Shown: positions 54,811 through 63,909 of the stretch, one piece after another
Numbering within the stretch: position 1 is the first letter of the stretch
Layout: each line of letters begins with the position of its first letter
Assembly (NCBI GenBank): GCA_009746045.1
Contig: RPFO01000065.1
Location: forward strand, 3,401,483 to 3,465,482
Source: Mesostigma viride
Lineage: Eukaryota; Streptophyta; Mesostigmatophyceae; Mesostigmatales; Mesostigmataceae
Direction of reading: 5' to 3'
DNA length: 64,000 nucleotides
Position numbers and translations under genes: made by a program
Notes under the pieces: generated by a model
Seen by the model: only the letters and a program-made list of their open reading frames with translations
Told to the model about the DNA's origin: nothing
Databases searched by the model: none

Positions 54811-56523
54811 CTATGCTGGAGGAGTTAACGGTGCCCCCCACTTGGCGGCAAGGTATTGACGGATCATCGTCAGTTCGGCGGAAGTCTTGTACGTGTTGTA
54901 AATGAGCACCTCGCCGATCCAGCCGTCGAAGGCACGTTGACCGTTGGCTGAGTCGCCGCCCAAGTTCAGGTTGGCGGCGAAAGGGGCTGATGTGAAGCTG
55001 TTACTGACGACCGTGCCCTCCCTACCGTCGAACGTCGCGCTCCACACCTTGGGGGTGACCGATGCATCGTACGAGACGTGGAGGACGTGAGGTTGGTCGT
55101 CGAAAAACTGACTGCCGGTCGCCACTTCCTTGACGGCCGTGTTGGACGCGTAATTTGTTACTTTGAGCGAGTCTGTCTGGTACACAATGGCAGGCGTGCT
55201 TCCGGGCGCGCACAACATCATGCCTTTTGTCGCTGTGCCTGATGAGACGTAAGGATCTGGGCGGGCGAGTGCTGTGTTGCGCTGTTTGGCGACGATCACG
55301 ATGGTGCGCGTGTTCGCGTTGAGGATGTTTCCGGAATACGCCAAAAAACGCTGGCTGGAGTAGTAGAACCGAAGCCACGAAGATGCGGAGGATAGAGACG
55401 TCGCGTCTCTTTCTGGTTGCATGCCGCTTGTTGCCTGCGTCAGGTGGTAGGTGTTCTTCTTGTCCGCCATCCTGCCGACCTTGGACGCGTACGCGGGAGC
55501 CCCTCCCGTTCCGTCGCTGTTGACGGAAAGGGTGGACACGTCCGATGGATCGTACCACGCCAAGACGGACGAGTCCGAAGCGGGGTTGTAAACTGGCGTA
55601 TACGTAAAAGTAAGAGAGTTAGACGCCGAGTTCCCGTTACCCGACACGGAGTCTGTCGCCGCGTTGGAACCCACGCTGACGGTCGTCAACGTGTTCGAGG
55701 TTCCTGACACGTCGAACGTGTAAAACGCCGCGTTTACCTGCACCAAGTTGGACGCCGTCCCGTTGGTAACGACGATGTCCCCGAGCGCGAAACCAGTGAC
55801 TGACCGGCTGAAGGTGGCCGTCACGCCGACTGGGCTCGTGGACGGTGTTGCCCCGGCCGAAGTCGCGAGGGTGACTGTAGGCGGCGGGGAGTAGGTGAAC
55901 GCGACCGTGTTGGACTCGGCGTTTGTGACCCCGAATTCGCCTACCGTCGTGCCATCGACCACCCTCACGGTCGTCTGGGAGTATGGAGTGGTCGGTGTCA
56001 CTGCGAACTGGTATGATGCCCCGGTACCGGTTACCGACGACACTGCTCCGTTGTTCACGTAGATGTCCCCGCTACCAAACCCGGTCACGGGCTTGTCAAA
56101 TGTGACATCCATTGTGACGGGGCTTGTGGTTGGATACGTCCCTGCCGTTGTAGCAAGCGTGACGGCGGTGGGAGGAGGGGTGTAGGTGAATGATAACAGA
56201 TTAGAGTCTTCGTTGTACGCACCAGACACCCCTGTTACCTTATTTTCTTTCACGGAAACCGTGGTTGGGATCGAACCTGTGATATTTGTTATGTCAAAAA
56301 AGTACGTCGCCGGTGCACCTAAAAATAGGTCGACTGCCGTTCCGTTTGTCACGTCAATGTCTGATAGATCAAAACCCGTGACATCTTCATTGAATGTCGC
56401 CATCACGAGAACGGGGGCATCCGATGGTGTAAGGTCCACTGTTGATAACCCGACCGTGACCGAGGTACCAGGAACGCGGCGTTTATATAAAAGAGCGGGG
56501 CATATACCACTATCCAACAACAT
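54811..56523 (-). CDS. Fibre/adhesin with Ig-like repeats and lectin-like domain
   Basis: An intact frame of 570 codons. Three consecutive bacterial-Ig-like beta-sandwich repeats occupy roughly residues 25-310; each has a T.TLAT.AG...T.SPV start, an F...VTGF core and a D..V.NG turn (VTGFDLSDIDVTNG, VTGFGSGDIYVNNG, VTGFALGDIVVTNG). From about residue 318 a concanavalin/laminin-G-like domain begins (VLAWYDPSDVSTLSV) and ends with FDGWIGEVLIYNT, the usual last strands of that fold. No signal peptide or membrane segment is present. Such modular proteins bind surface glycans in phages and large viruses, so a receptor-binding fibre of the PLV particle is the likely role. The start at 56523 is the only ATG before the first repeat. 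Confidence 0.72.
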   Translation of the reverse strand: MLLDSGICPALLYKRRVPGTSVTVGLSTVDLTPSDAPVLVMATFNEDVTGFDLSDIDVTNGTAVDLFLGAPATYFFDITNITGSIPTTVSVKENKVTGVSGAYNEDSNLLSFTYTPPPTAVTLATTAGTYPTTSPVTMDVTFDKPVTGFGSGDIYVNNGAVSSVTGTGASYQFAVTPTTPYSQTTVRVVDGTTVGEFGVTNAESNTVAFTYSPPPTVTLATSAGATPSTSPVGVTATFSRSVTGFALGDIVVTNGTASNLVQVNAAFYTFDVSGTSNTLTTVSVGSNAATDSVSGNGNSASNSLTFTYTPVYNPASDSSVLAWYDPSDVSTLSVNSDGTGGAPAYASKVGRMADKKNTYHLTQATSGMQPERDATSLSSASSWLRFYYSSQRFLAYSGNILNANTRTIVIVAKQRNTALARPDPYVSSGTATKGMMLCAPGSTPAIVYQTDSLKVTNYASNTAVKEVATGSQFFDDQPHVLHVSYDASVTPKVWSATFDGREGTVVSNSFTSAPFAANLNLGGDSANGQRAFDGWIGEVLIYNTYKTSAELTMIRQYLAAKWGAPLTPPA

Positions 56524-56542
56524 TTGTATAGACTAGTCATCG

Positions 56543-56713
56543 TTATTTTTTTGGATTTGGTAGCGGATATTTGAAGGTGGGGAGAAGGGGAAGTGCCTGT
56601 CTTACGGGAACTGTCATGGACAAACCAGAATCTGCCATTTCTGGGATGTCAAAAATCAACTTCAACCTGTTAAACGGATTAGCTGTGATGCTAGGGTCTC
56701 GAAAGTAGTCCAT
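56543..56713 (-). CDS. Small conserved-position ORF between fibre and capsid genes
   Basis: 56 codons, MDYFRDPSITANPFNR at the start and PTFKYPLPNPKK at the end, Pro-rich. It fills most of the gap between the major capsid frame end (56742) and the fibre start (56523) and sits after an A/T-rich TATATAT stretch (about 56730-56738) that could be its promoter. No domain is recognised. The well-placed start and stop in a tightly packed block argue for a real small virion or accessory protein. Confidence 0.5.
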   Translation of the reverse strand: MDYFRDPSITANPFNRLKLIFDIPEMADSGLSMTVPVRQALPLLPTFKYPLPNPKK

Positions 56714-56741
56714 CGTTTGTCACTAGACACATATATATTTT

Positions 56742-58045
56742 TTAGAGGTACACGGCTGCCTGCCTGCCTGCAGCGATGTCCATCTTTGATTCGCACTCCG
56801 TGAAGATGTAGGAAATGCAGTCCGTCGCTCCCTTCTCGACTCGCAGCGTGACCACCGATGCCGTGCCACGAAGGTCAAGGCCGCTCATGTACTCTGGACC
56901 GGCACACGGCATATTAAGGTGACACGCCATCGTGAAGTTGTTGTTTAGCCACGTGGTAGGAGTCATGCCCTCCCGGACACAGGACAAGACATTCCCCTGG
57001 TCACCGAACGCGGACAACAGATTGATCCACGCCTCGGTTGCGTTCGTACGGTATCCAGGCGCTAGGTTGGATCCGTTGATGTCGTATTGGTAGGAAGTCA
57101 TACCATCCGCGATGTGATTGAACATCGTATTGCCAGATGCGTTGGTCACGTCCGCGCCGGCAGCAACCTGAATCGCCAGGAGTTTGCTGGCGGACGCGGA
57201 AGACAGCGACGCCTTGATGGCATAGGGAGTGCGAGTCCCGAGCGACTGTTTGGTGGACTGCCACGTCCGCCACTTGAAGGAGAGAGTTCCACCCTCGGCA
57301 AGCCTGGACGAGAAAATCTGGCCCACGATATCTTCTTGGAACCTGTACGTGTCGATGCTAAAGTGGATGTTGCTCAGTTCGAAACCAACCCCCGTTCCTG
57401 CGTCAACGGCCACGACGCACCAGCAGCTGCTTGCGCCACGCTAGGAAGCATCACCCCTCCGTCCATGAGTGTGATTCGGATCTCGATGGGGGGGAAGAGA
57501 CTCAGATCCACGATCCGAGGCTCGCCACTCAGGAATCCCAAAAAGTGGTCAATGACGCCGTCCACTGCGGTGTTTGCCTTCACGTTGTTTGTGAGAGCGC
57601 CAGCCGCATCAGCAATGACGATGTTGTTATTCTTCGACCAACCAGCGGGAGCCTGCGCGAGATTGTACTCGACACCGCCGTGCACCGAGAGCAGCGTATG
57701 GAACAGCTGGGAGTAGTCGTTGATGCTGTCGACGGTCTGACCTCCTGCCAGTACCTCGAGGCGCCTGATGATGGAGGACGTGTACGCGGGGAACTTTGCG
57801 AACCCCGCCGTGGTCGTGGGGGTCCCCGTGAAAAACATTGCGAAGGAGTGCAAGTCCACGAACCCGGACGTGGGGAGGCGGACCGCGACCACAGACCCTT
57901 GTTTGATGCCGTCGCTTGCTGAGAGGGTGCTGAGATGGACTCGTTGAGTCGTGTGCTGACCCAGCGCCTTCACGAGGTATTGCATGGACTTGGGGATAGC
58001 GCGCGAGTACCAGGAATTGTCCGAAGCCATAGATTGTGTATACAT
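56742..58045 (-). pseudogene. PLV major capsid protein, split by a frameshift
   Basis: Major capsid protein, expected to form double-jelly-roll hexon-like trimers. The N-terminal half (58045-57374) has LPTSGFVDLHSFAMFFTG and RRLEVLAGGQTVDSINDYSQ, text very typical of PLV capsid proteins, then a long beta-rich stretch with PPIEIRITLMDGGVMLPS. The C-terminal half (57413-56742) continues the fold (FELSNIHFSIDTYRF, EGGTLSFKWRTWQSTKQSLG) but in another frame and without its own ATG. The two frames overlap at 57374-57413, and the break amounts to one missing base near 57412. Together they cover about 434 codons, a usual length. No slippery heptamer is visible, so decay or an assembly error is likelier than programmed frameshifting. 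Confidence 0.8.
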
Positions 58046-58060
58046 TCGAATGAGATATTT

Positions 58061-58417
58061 TTACTGAAGAAGCTGGCCGAGTATGGGATTTTTTACCTTC
58101 GCTCCATCAACCCGTCTTTCGAGGTTGGACAAGGCGCTCAGACCAGTGTTTGCGACCGAGTACGCTTTCCCGAGCAGCGTACTCTTCGCGATCATGTTGG
58201 ATGGGATGTGTCCGAGCGCGGAATCGACAATGCCCGCCGCCTGTTTGGCAGCCCGCGCCCCGTCGCCAATTTTTGAGATGACTTCGCCAGCGACGTGCCC
58301 GGCTTTCTTGACAGCTGACACGATGGCCGCCCCGTCGCCGACCCTCTTGATAGCGTTGCCGGCAAACTCTCCCACGCGTCTAGCCACGTTTCCGATTGCT
58401 CCAAAATTAACTTTCAT
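58061..58417 (-). CDS. Small amphipathic virion protein next to the capsid gene
   Basis: I chose the ATG at 58417 (MKVNFGAIGNVARRVGEFAG, 118 aa), which overlaps the end of the upstream gene by 11 bp. The earlier ATG at 58480 lies inside that gene. The protein is rich in Ala, Gly and Lys with repeated amphipathic helices (IVSAVKKAGHVAGEVISKIG). It sits 15 bp upstream of the major capsid start. Size, helix pattern and position recall adenovirus protein VI-like internal capsid proteins, but that is an analogy and no homology is claimed. It is intact. Confidence 0.6.
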   Translation of the reverse strand: MKVNFGAIGNVARRVGEFAGNAIKRVGDGAAIVSAVKKAGHVAGEVISKIGDGARAAKQAAGIVDSALGHIPSNMIAKSTLLGKAYSVANTGLSALSNLERRVDGAKVKNPILGQLLQ

Positions 58418-59434
58418 CGTCCTCGATAGTACTAGATGGCTGAGAAATAAATCTGGTTTGTGGCTGGACGGTCCTGTCAAGGGCCATATACTTCAAAACG
58501 CTCCCGATCTTCCTCGCCTCTATTCCCATCGCCTTCTGAGGGCTTATGCGGAAGGAGAGCTGAAGAGCCCAATCCGAGTAGACAGTTATAGGAGCGTCGT
58601 CCTCGTCGAGCAGTCGGATCGTGATGTTGCTGGGAGAGTCCTTGAGATGCTGCCACAAAGGGGTCGCTGCCTGCCAAACAATGGGTTCTAAGAACTGCGA
58701 CATGTTGGGACAGACGGCCAAAAGGCCTCCATATCCCGTGCCTGTCGACGATGATATCACGTTTCCTCGAACGATGTCGCTGTATACATACACCATTCTC
58801 AGTCTCCCATTCGTTGCTGGCCGGTTGCTAGCGAGGACACCTGTGAAAGGATATGATCCTTCCATGAGCCCCAACACCCGGCCCGTGGGCTCATCCACCG
58901 CGACAGAGAACTCGTGGCATTTGTCACGGTAAAAGACTAGTCGCCCTGTTGTACGTGACCGAGAACCCAGGATCTACCGCCTTCAAAGTCCTCTATGTTT
59001 TTTCGGTTTTCGATAGTCGTGTACGAGCCGAGCGGCAAGGTCACCTTCGTAGGGGACTCGCTGCCAGACAAACGGACAGTGAAGTATCGGTTTCCTTCGC
59101 TGATGTGAGTCTGTTCAAACGGGATGGTCATGAGGGTAAGCCCGACGTCGTGATAATCGTCAAGGAGCCCCGCCGGGATGTCCCATACCGGATCCACTAG
59201 CGTCCCGCGAGTTCGGTTCTCCGTGCGAAGAGTGAGTGTCAGCGTTTCCTGGATGAACTCTTCATCGGCCACTTCTTCTGACAATAGCTCAGAAGTAATT
59301 TCGTTTGTCCCAAAAACCTTACGACGCCTCCTCAATTTTCGCCGATGCCCTTTTAATGGCGCGCCTTGTCTTCCCTGTGAGTGGCTTCTTCTTACAGTAG
59401 AGCATGGCTGCCTCAATGAACTCTCGTGGGACAT
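58407..59434 (-). pseudogene. Probable PLV minor capsid (vertex/penton) gene, two frameshifts
   Basis: Three frames succeed each other. The first, 59434-about 59000, includes TLTLRTENRTRGTLVDPVWD and IPAGLLDDYHDVGLTLMTIP. A short middle frame near 58995-58945 reads DPGFSVTYNRATSL. The third, about 58950-58407, has LVFYRDKCHEFSVAVDEPTG and NITIRLLDEDDAPITVYSDW. The text flows smoothly across frames, so this was one gene. Beta-rich character, an IPAG segment and the place beside the major capsid suggest the single-jelly-roll minor capsid protein. The true start is unclear: the first conserved residues (FGTNEITSELL) follow the stop of the 60-codon gene without an ATG. Confidence 0.55.
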
Positions 59435-59501
59435 TTGGATGGAGGGTCATCCATTGAGAGATCTCGAGCATCTCGGCGTCAGTGAACAGCGGGCTGCTCA
59501 T
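59319..59501 (-). CDS. Small PLV protein, 60 aa
   Basis: MSSPLFTDAEMLEISQWMTL at the start, then a basic stretch KKKPLTGKTRRAIKRASAKI. It is intact, begins 2 bp after the stop of the zinc-finger gene and overlaps the first part of the minor capsid frame. It looks mostly helical. Function unknown. Confidence 0.5.
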   Translation of the reverse strand: MSSPLFTDAEMLEISQWMTLHPNVPREFIEAAMLYCKKKPLTGKTRRAIKRASAKIEEAS

Positions 59502-59503
59502 GT

Positions 59504-60007
59504 TTACTCTTCTGTGAGATTTTTTTCAGCGCCTTCTTTTGGAATTCCCACGACCGTGTTGTGGACCCTCCTGAGATGCAGCAGGAGGTTTTTTTCGTTT
59601 GCGAACGTGCTCTTACACCCGGGTTGTGGGCATTTCCACCTCGCGCCTCCCACCTGGACTCGTTTCCCGACAGGTACACCCGCAGGCTCCGGGGGTGCCG
59701 CCACTGCTTCATCGACGACAACCGGTTCGGGAGCCGGCGCGACAGGGGCCGGTTGGGCATACGCGGACAATGGGGGGTACGCGACCGGTCTAGAGTTCGC
59801 CATCACTGACGCCATGAGAAGGGCATCCTTGAACCCTCGCGCCTCTGCGACCTTCCCTTTGTTCACCGCTCTTCGGACCGGCGCGCTGTGGATGACAATG
59901 GTGTTGGTCGATGAAGCGGTCACCTGCGACTGGGGTGCGACCTTACGCTTCGGTTTTCCCCTTTTACTTGAAGGACGGCGCCGTGCTGATTTCTGACGCC
60001 TTGCCAT
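59504..60007 (-). CDS. C2H2 zinc-finger protein of the PLV
   Basis: 167 codons, intact. The N-terminus is strongly basic (MARRQKSARRRPSSKRGKPK), the middle is Ala/Pro/Val-rich, and the end has one classical C2H2 finger: WKCPQPGCKSTFANEKNLLL followed by HLRRVH (C-x4-C-x12-H-x4-H). A basic tail plus a finger suggests binding to nucleic acid, either packaging of the viral genome or regulation. It lies between the 659-codon gene (12 bp away) and the 60-codon gene (2 bp away), which points to a virion-associated protein. Confidence 0.7.
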   Translation of the reverse strand: MARRQKSARRRPSSKRGKPKRKVAPQSQVTASSTNTIVIHSAPVRRAVNKGKVAEARGFKDALLMASVMANSRPVAYPPLSAYAQPAPVAPAPEPVVVDEAVAAPPEPAGVPVGKRVQVGGARWKCPQPGCKSTFANEKNLLLHLRRVHNTVVGIPKEGAEKNLTEE

Positions 60008-60019
60008 TTCTGCATATAA

Positions 60020-62006
60020 TCATAGATTTTTATAACGTCCAAGTGAGGGTCTTGTTAGTCGACACGGCCATTTTTCCAGCGCGCGACTTGCAAAACGCCG
60101 TAGAGAGTCTATGTTTGTTGACGTGTCAGTGGTGATGCGAGGAATCCGCAATGCGATTTCAAACACCCCGTCATCCTCCTCGTATCCTGAAACAACATTC
60201 CAGTTGCTGCCAATTATAACGTTTACCGGCCAGACGGACAGGCCGCTAGCCGTTAAGCGATATGGGTTTGATATGTCGAGAATCGTTGGTGGGTTGTTAT
60301 CAAATGTTAACCTGACAAGGATATTGGTCAACGCGGTCGGAAGAGTTAGTTCCGATTGTGTGGCCGGGTCGTGGAAAGACATCACGGCCACAGGGGCGCC
60401 GTGCCAAAATTGCGGAAGCGGGTAGTCGTATATGGGCTGCCTCAGACCGACCAAAGAATCTGCTTCCAATATCGTGTGCGATATACGCCTAGTTTCTCGG
60501 ACATCTTCATACAGGGCCACGTCCATCCCGTGATTGCCGCCAATTGACGACAGGCTTGAACCATAATAGTAGCTTAGGCTAGAAGCAAATAAAAGCGGGG
60601 TCGGGCCAGATACTGTTGGATCTAATACCTGGAACGTCACGGTCGCCAAATGGATCATACCAGTAACTGGAGGATCAACCAGTGAAATATGATCACAGGT
60701 TATGTCAACGTACGACGAGGATTTTGATATTGTCGTTGTAGAAAAACCGCCAGTCCACGCTTCTCCAACGACTACGCTGATAAGCAACGGATCATTGCTC
60801 AACTTGGTGTTTGAAAATCCAAGTCTTACATAAAACTTCCTTACCGACTGACGAGCTGGTAGAATCCCATATATTTTGGCAGTATATTGGTTCATTTGCA
60901 CGCCGTATTGAACATCGGGACACTTAACAACCGTGCGGATGACACTCTCATTCGTGAGTGTTAGCTCCTTAAACCAAGTATCCGCCACACCCGGTACGGG
61001 TTTTGTGACGCTATATTTGCCAAAAATGCTACAATTCCTCGACGAGGTGGACCTGTGACGCAGCTCCAACACGTCTCCGACGGCTGTGTACGATCCGGAT
61101 GGGTTGTTGGTTTTTAGAGAGTCGAACTCTATGTCTTGTAGGTCATCTTTGATTGGCCAGACATACGCGCCGTGGTACTCTCCGCTCAAGTGGAAGACTG
61201 GTCGGAGGGGCATCGGAATGTACGGGTCAAGAATGTCTGTAGGAGTGGTTGTAAATATACCGGACGAGTTTGAGATTTTAGTCATGTCACTAAGTTCTTG
61301 AGGAGTTGTTTTGGATATATAACGCTCCACCTTCCCATCCGATTTTCTTCGAAATGCCACCCAGTAGCTGTTTTGTTGTCTCCATGATGAGTTTAACGTG
61401 TATCGAACCTTCGACTTCAGATTGTCAAACAGGTCGAGTGCATAGTCACTATGGTGCAGATTGATACCCAGCATACCCCAATGCGTCGTAGCCGCATTTC
61501 TCCAATTCTGATGGGCATCTGTCGTGGCCGGGTGATATTTATTCGTCAAAGACATAGTATTTTCTGCAAACGAGACGAAAGCATCGTTGCTGCCCAAATA
61601 TAGCCGAAAACACAATAGAAATGGGCCGTCGATGAGCTGCTCTGAAAAAACAACACATTTGCTTGGTGCCGGAGTGGCTGTTTTTACAAAAAAGAATTTT
61701 TCGGGAGACCCTTCAAAGTAGTATTTCGAAGCTTCTGCTTGCAGCGTGGTCACGGAGTGGCGCGAGAATGATTCTAGAGAATGGAGCGTCGTAGCGGGGC
61801 CGTCTATCTCCACGGTCTCTCCTGACAGGTTTGGCGAGTCCTTTACGGTTACGATCCTGTATCTGAGTTCTACATCATCGCCTTCGGATGGATTTTGAAA
61901 CGTCGTTGTCTTCAACGTCCCATCCAAGGCCCCTTGAGATACTCCGTTCGCCAACAGATGAAAACCGGTGAGAGGAGGCAACGACTTTCCCCACCCCACA
62001 TCATGG
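60020..62006 (-). CDS. Large PLV virion-type protein, ~659 aa, start frame broken
   Basis: A long open frame (61999-60020) without recognised domain. It is beta-rich, Ser/Thr-rich, with no membrane segment or catalytic motif. The segments SGEYHGAYVWPIKDDLQDIE and FYVRLGFSNTKLSNDPLLIS suggest repeated beta sandwiches, as in fibre or tail-like proteins. No ATG opens this frame near its beginning. An ATGATG at 62006-62001, overlapping the upstream stop, is well placed but leads into another frame that closes after 30 codons. A one-base change in the G-rich stretch at about 61990-62000 would explain this. The first in-frame ATG is only at about residue 147. Confidence 0.55.
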
Positions 62007-63337
62007 TGCGTAGACGCCGTTGATCGCGATTTTTACAGGATTTAGATATGAAATGTAGGAACTTGGTGTCCGGATGCCGGAGTGCAGTTGGCTCATTTTT
62101 GAAACGCATACCATCACCCCTCCTTTGTGGGTGGTGTAGGAGGTGAGGGTCGAGTCGTTGTAGACGTCTATCTCGTAGTTCATATACTTGTTACTATCTG
62201 CCGCGACTGGCGCGGTGATTACGGCGTCTTCCCCGCGCAGTCCCCCGTTTTGCGAGAGGGAGACTCCGCCGATGGTCGGAGTGGTCGGCGTGAGCTGGGT
62301 GGAATTCATGTACCACCTGATGGGGAGTTTGCGTTGGTATGCGAAGGGGGTCGTCATCTTTATGCCCTGTTTGAGGGTCGTTCCCTCTACGACCTCCCAA
62401 TTAGCGGTGGTTGGATTGGTGCTCCAGTAGAGTGCGTTCACAGGGTCAATCGGACCCATTCGCCAGTCCGTCAGTGGCGAGTATGTACGCGTGATGGTGA
62501 AGGATCTCCCAGTTAGTGGAAGGCGGCGGTTGTCGTCGCGAATCGTGGCGAAAGACAACAACTCCACGCGGAGAGGGAGGCCGTTAAATCGAGATCCGCC
62601 GAGACCATAGAAAGAGTCGGAAAAGTATGGATATCCTACCTCTCCGTCCACAACGCTCTCCCCCGTGCGCGCCTGGGTCGTGTGGTAGTCGCGATAGGTA
62701 AACTTACAGATTCCACTCGCGTCGCCATTCGTAACGTTGTAGGGCAGCTGGACTCGCACATCCTGGTCATTGATGACGTTGAACGCGTTTTGGTGCGACA
62801 CGGTCGTCCCGTCTTCGAGATGGAGGACGAAATCCCCGTTCAAGTTAGCTATCGACGTTTTGCCTACCCCGTGTTGGTCAAAAAGGTAGTCCAATTGCGC
62901 GCGGGTCAGGACTCTGCCACCAGGGTCTAGCAACGTATCAGGGCTAAAGTCGAAGACGTGGTACTGGGTGCTCCCACTTTCGCCGTAAGGTAAGGTTCAT
63001 TTAGAGTGAGATCGTCGACTAAAGTAGTCCCTGATTTAAAATAGGAATACCCATTCACGACGAGACTGTAAGCAAGTTCCGATGGGTCGCTTGCGGTCTC
63101 GTCGTCGTAATTGTCTCCGAGTCGCACATTTGTCGGCTGGCTCGGGTAGAAAATTTTGAATCCGTCGACAACGAGTGACTCATCGAATGGATGTGAAGTG
63201 CCAAGAAGTAACGTAACGCTAGCTTGAAGCCCATCTATGTCTGTTTCGATGTTAGAAACACGCTCCTCCATTTCAGGGTCGAGCGTTAACCCGGTGGCGA
63301 GATTGGTCGGTCTGCTCAATGTTGTTAGAACGACCAT
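62001..63337 (-). pseudogene. PLV fibre-like gene broken by a 5-bp tandem duplication
   Basis: The N-terminal frame (63337-62927) starts MVVLTTLSRPTNLATG and has a coiled-coil-like EMEERVSNIETDIDGLQASV and then beta segments. The C-terminal frame (to 62001) carries DPGGRVLTRAQLDYLFDQHG and a long beta-rich part (LPIRWYMNSTQLTPTTPTIG). The joining text GSTQYHVFDFSPDTLLDPGG is read in the second frame upstream of any ATG. A direct duplication GTAAGGTAAG on the plus strand at 62985-62994 sits exactly where the frames part; one copy too many accounts for the shift. The original product would be about 443 aa. Trimeric coiled coil plus beta-rich body suggests a fibre or spike. Confidence 0.6.
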
Positions 63338-63361
63338 TTATTATCTACCTAGAATATAAAC
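63338..63361. promoter_or_regulatory. Divergent promoter gap in the PLV
   Basis: Only 24 bp, A/T-rich (TTTATTATCTACCTAGAATA), separate the starts of the minus-strand block and the single plus-strand gene. Both promoters must be here or overlap the coding starts. Confidence 0.4.
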
Positions 63362-63897
63362 ATGGCCTCTGAGGCTTCAGAGACCCCAACGAGCTACCAA
63401 GAGACGAAACCTTCGCCGAGACGCGGGAAGAGCAGGTTGACCTGGTCAAGACAATTCGAAAGGGACAACCGCTGAATGATGAACAGAAAAAAAGCCCTTC
63501 GCGACAAAATGAGGGTTTACCAGCAACGCGCAAAAGCCGAGAGGAGAAGAGACGAAACGAAAGGAAAAAGGAGGCAGAAGATAACGAAACGAAAGGTCCT
63601 TGCAAAGGAATTGGAGATTCAGCGGCAAAGGCTAGTCGAACTCGAGCTGCAAGAAGCCCGCAACAAATCGCGGATTGAACGCCTTCTCGCTGAAGATTCC
63701 GTCGCCTCACACCCCGCCGACACGCCAAAAACCAAGACGGGGTCGAAAGCCCAAGGAGACAGAGCCGGACTCTCCGCCACCCCCGATCAAGACCCGACAG
63801 CTCCCACCTCCAACCACCGCCACCTGTCGCGATGACGCCATACGAGATGCGCATGGCCGCCATCCGCGCGTCTCTCCTTGCTAGTCTGGACGATTAA
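63362..63897 (+). pseudogene. Basic coiled-coil PLV gene with several frame changes
   Basis: Plus-strand gene. ATG at 63362 gives MASEASETP and soon a stop. A second frame reads REEQVDLVKTIRKGQPLNDE up to an A7 run (63485-63491). A third frame continues ALRDKMRVYQQRAKAERRRD and LAKELEIQRQRLVELELQEA, a long charged coiled coil. After a Pro-rich linker in yet another frame (RRGRKPKETEPDSPPPPIKT), the last segment MRMAAIRASLLASLDD ends at TAA 63895-63897. The smooth sense across frames shows a single gene with at least two, probably three or four, indels. Function unknown; highly basic, so possibly DNA-binding. Confidence 0.5.
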
Positions 63898-63909
63898 AAT
63901 GTCTTCAGA

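Noticed and set aside
57374-57413. Programmed -1 frameshift in the capsid gene
   Set aside because: No slippery heptamer is visible and four other viral genes are also broken, so decay or error is more likely.
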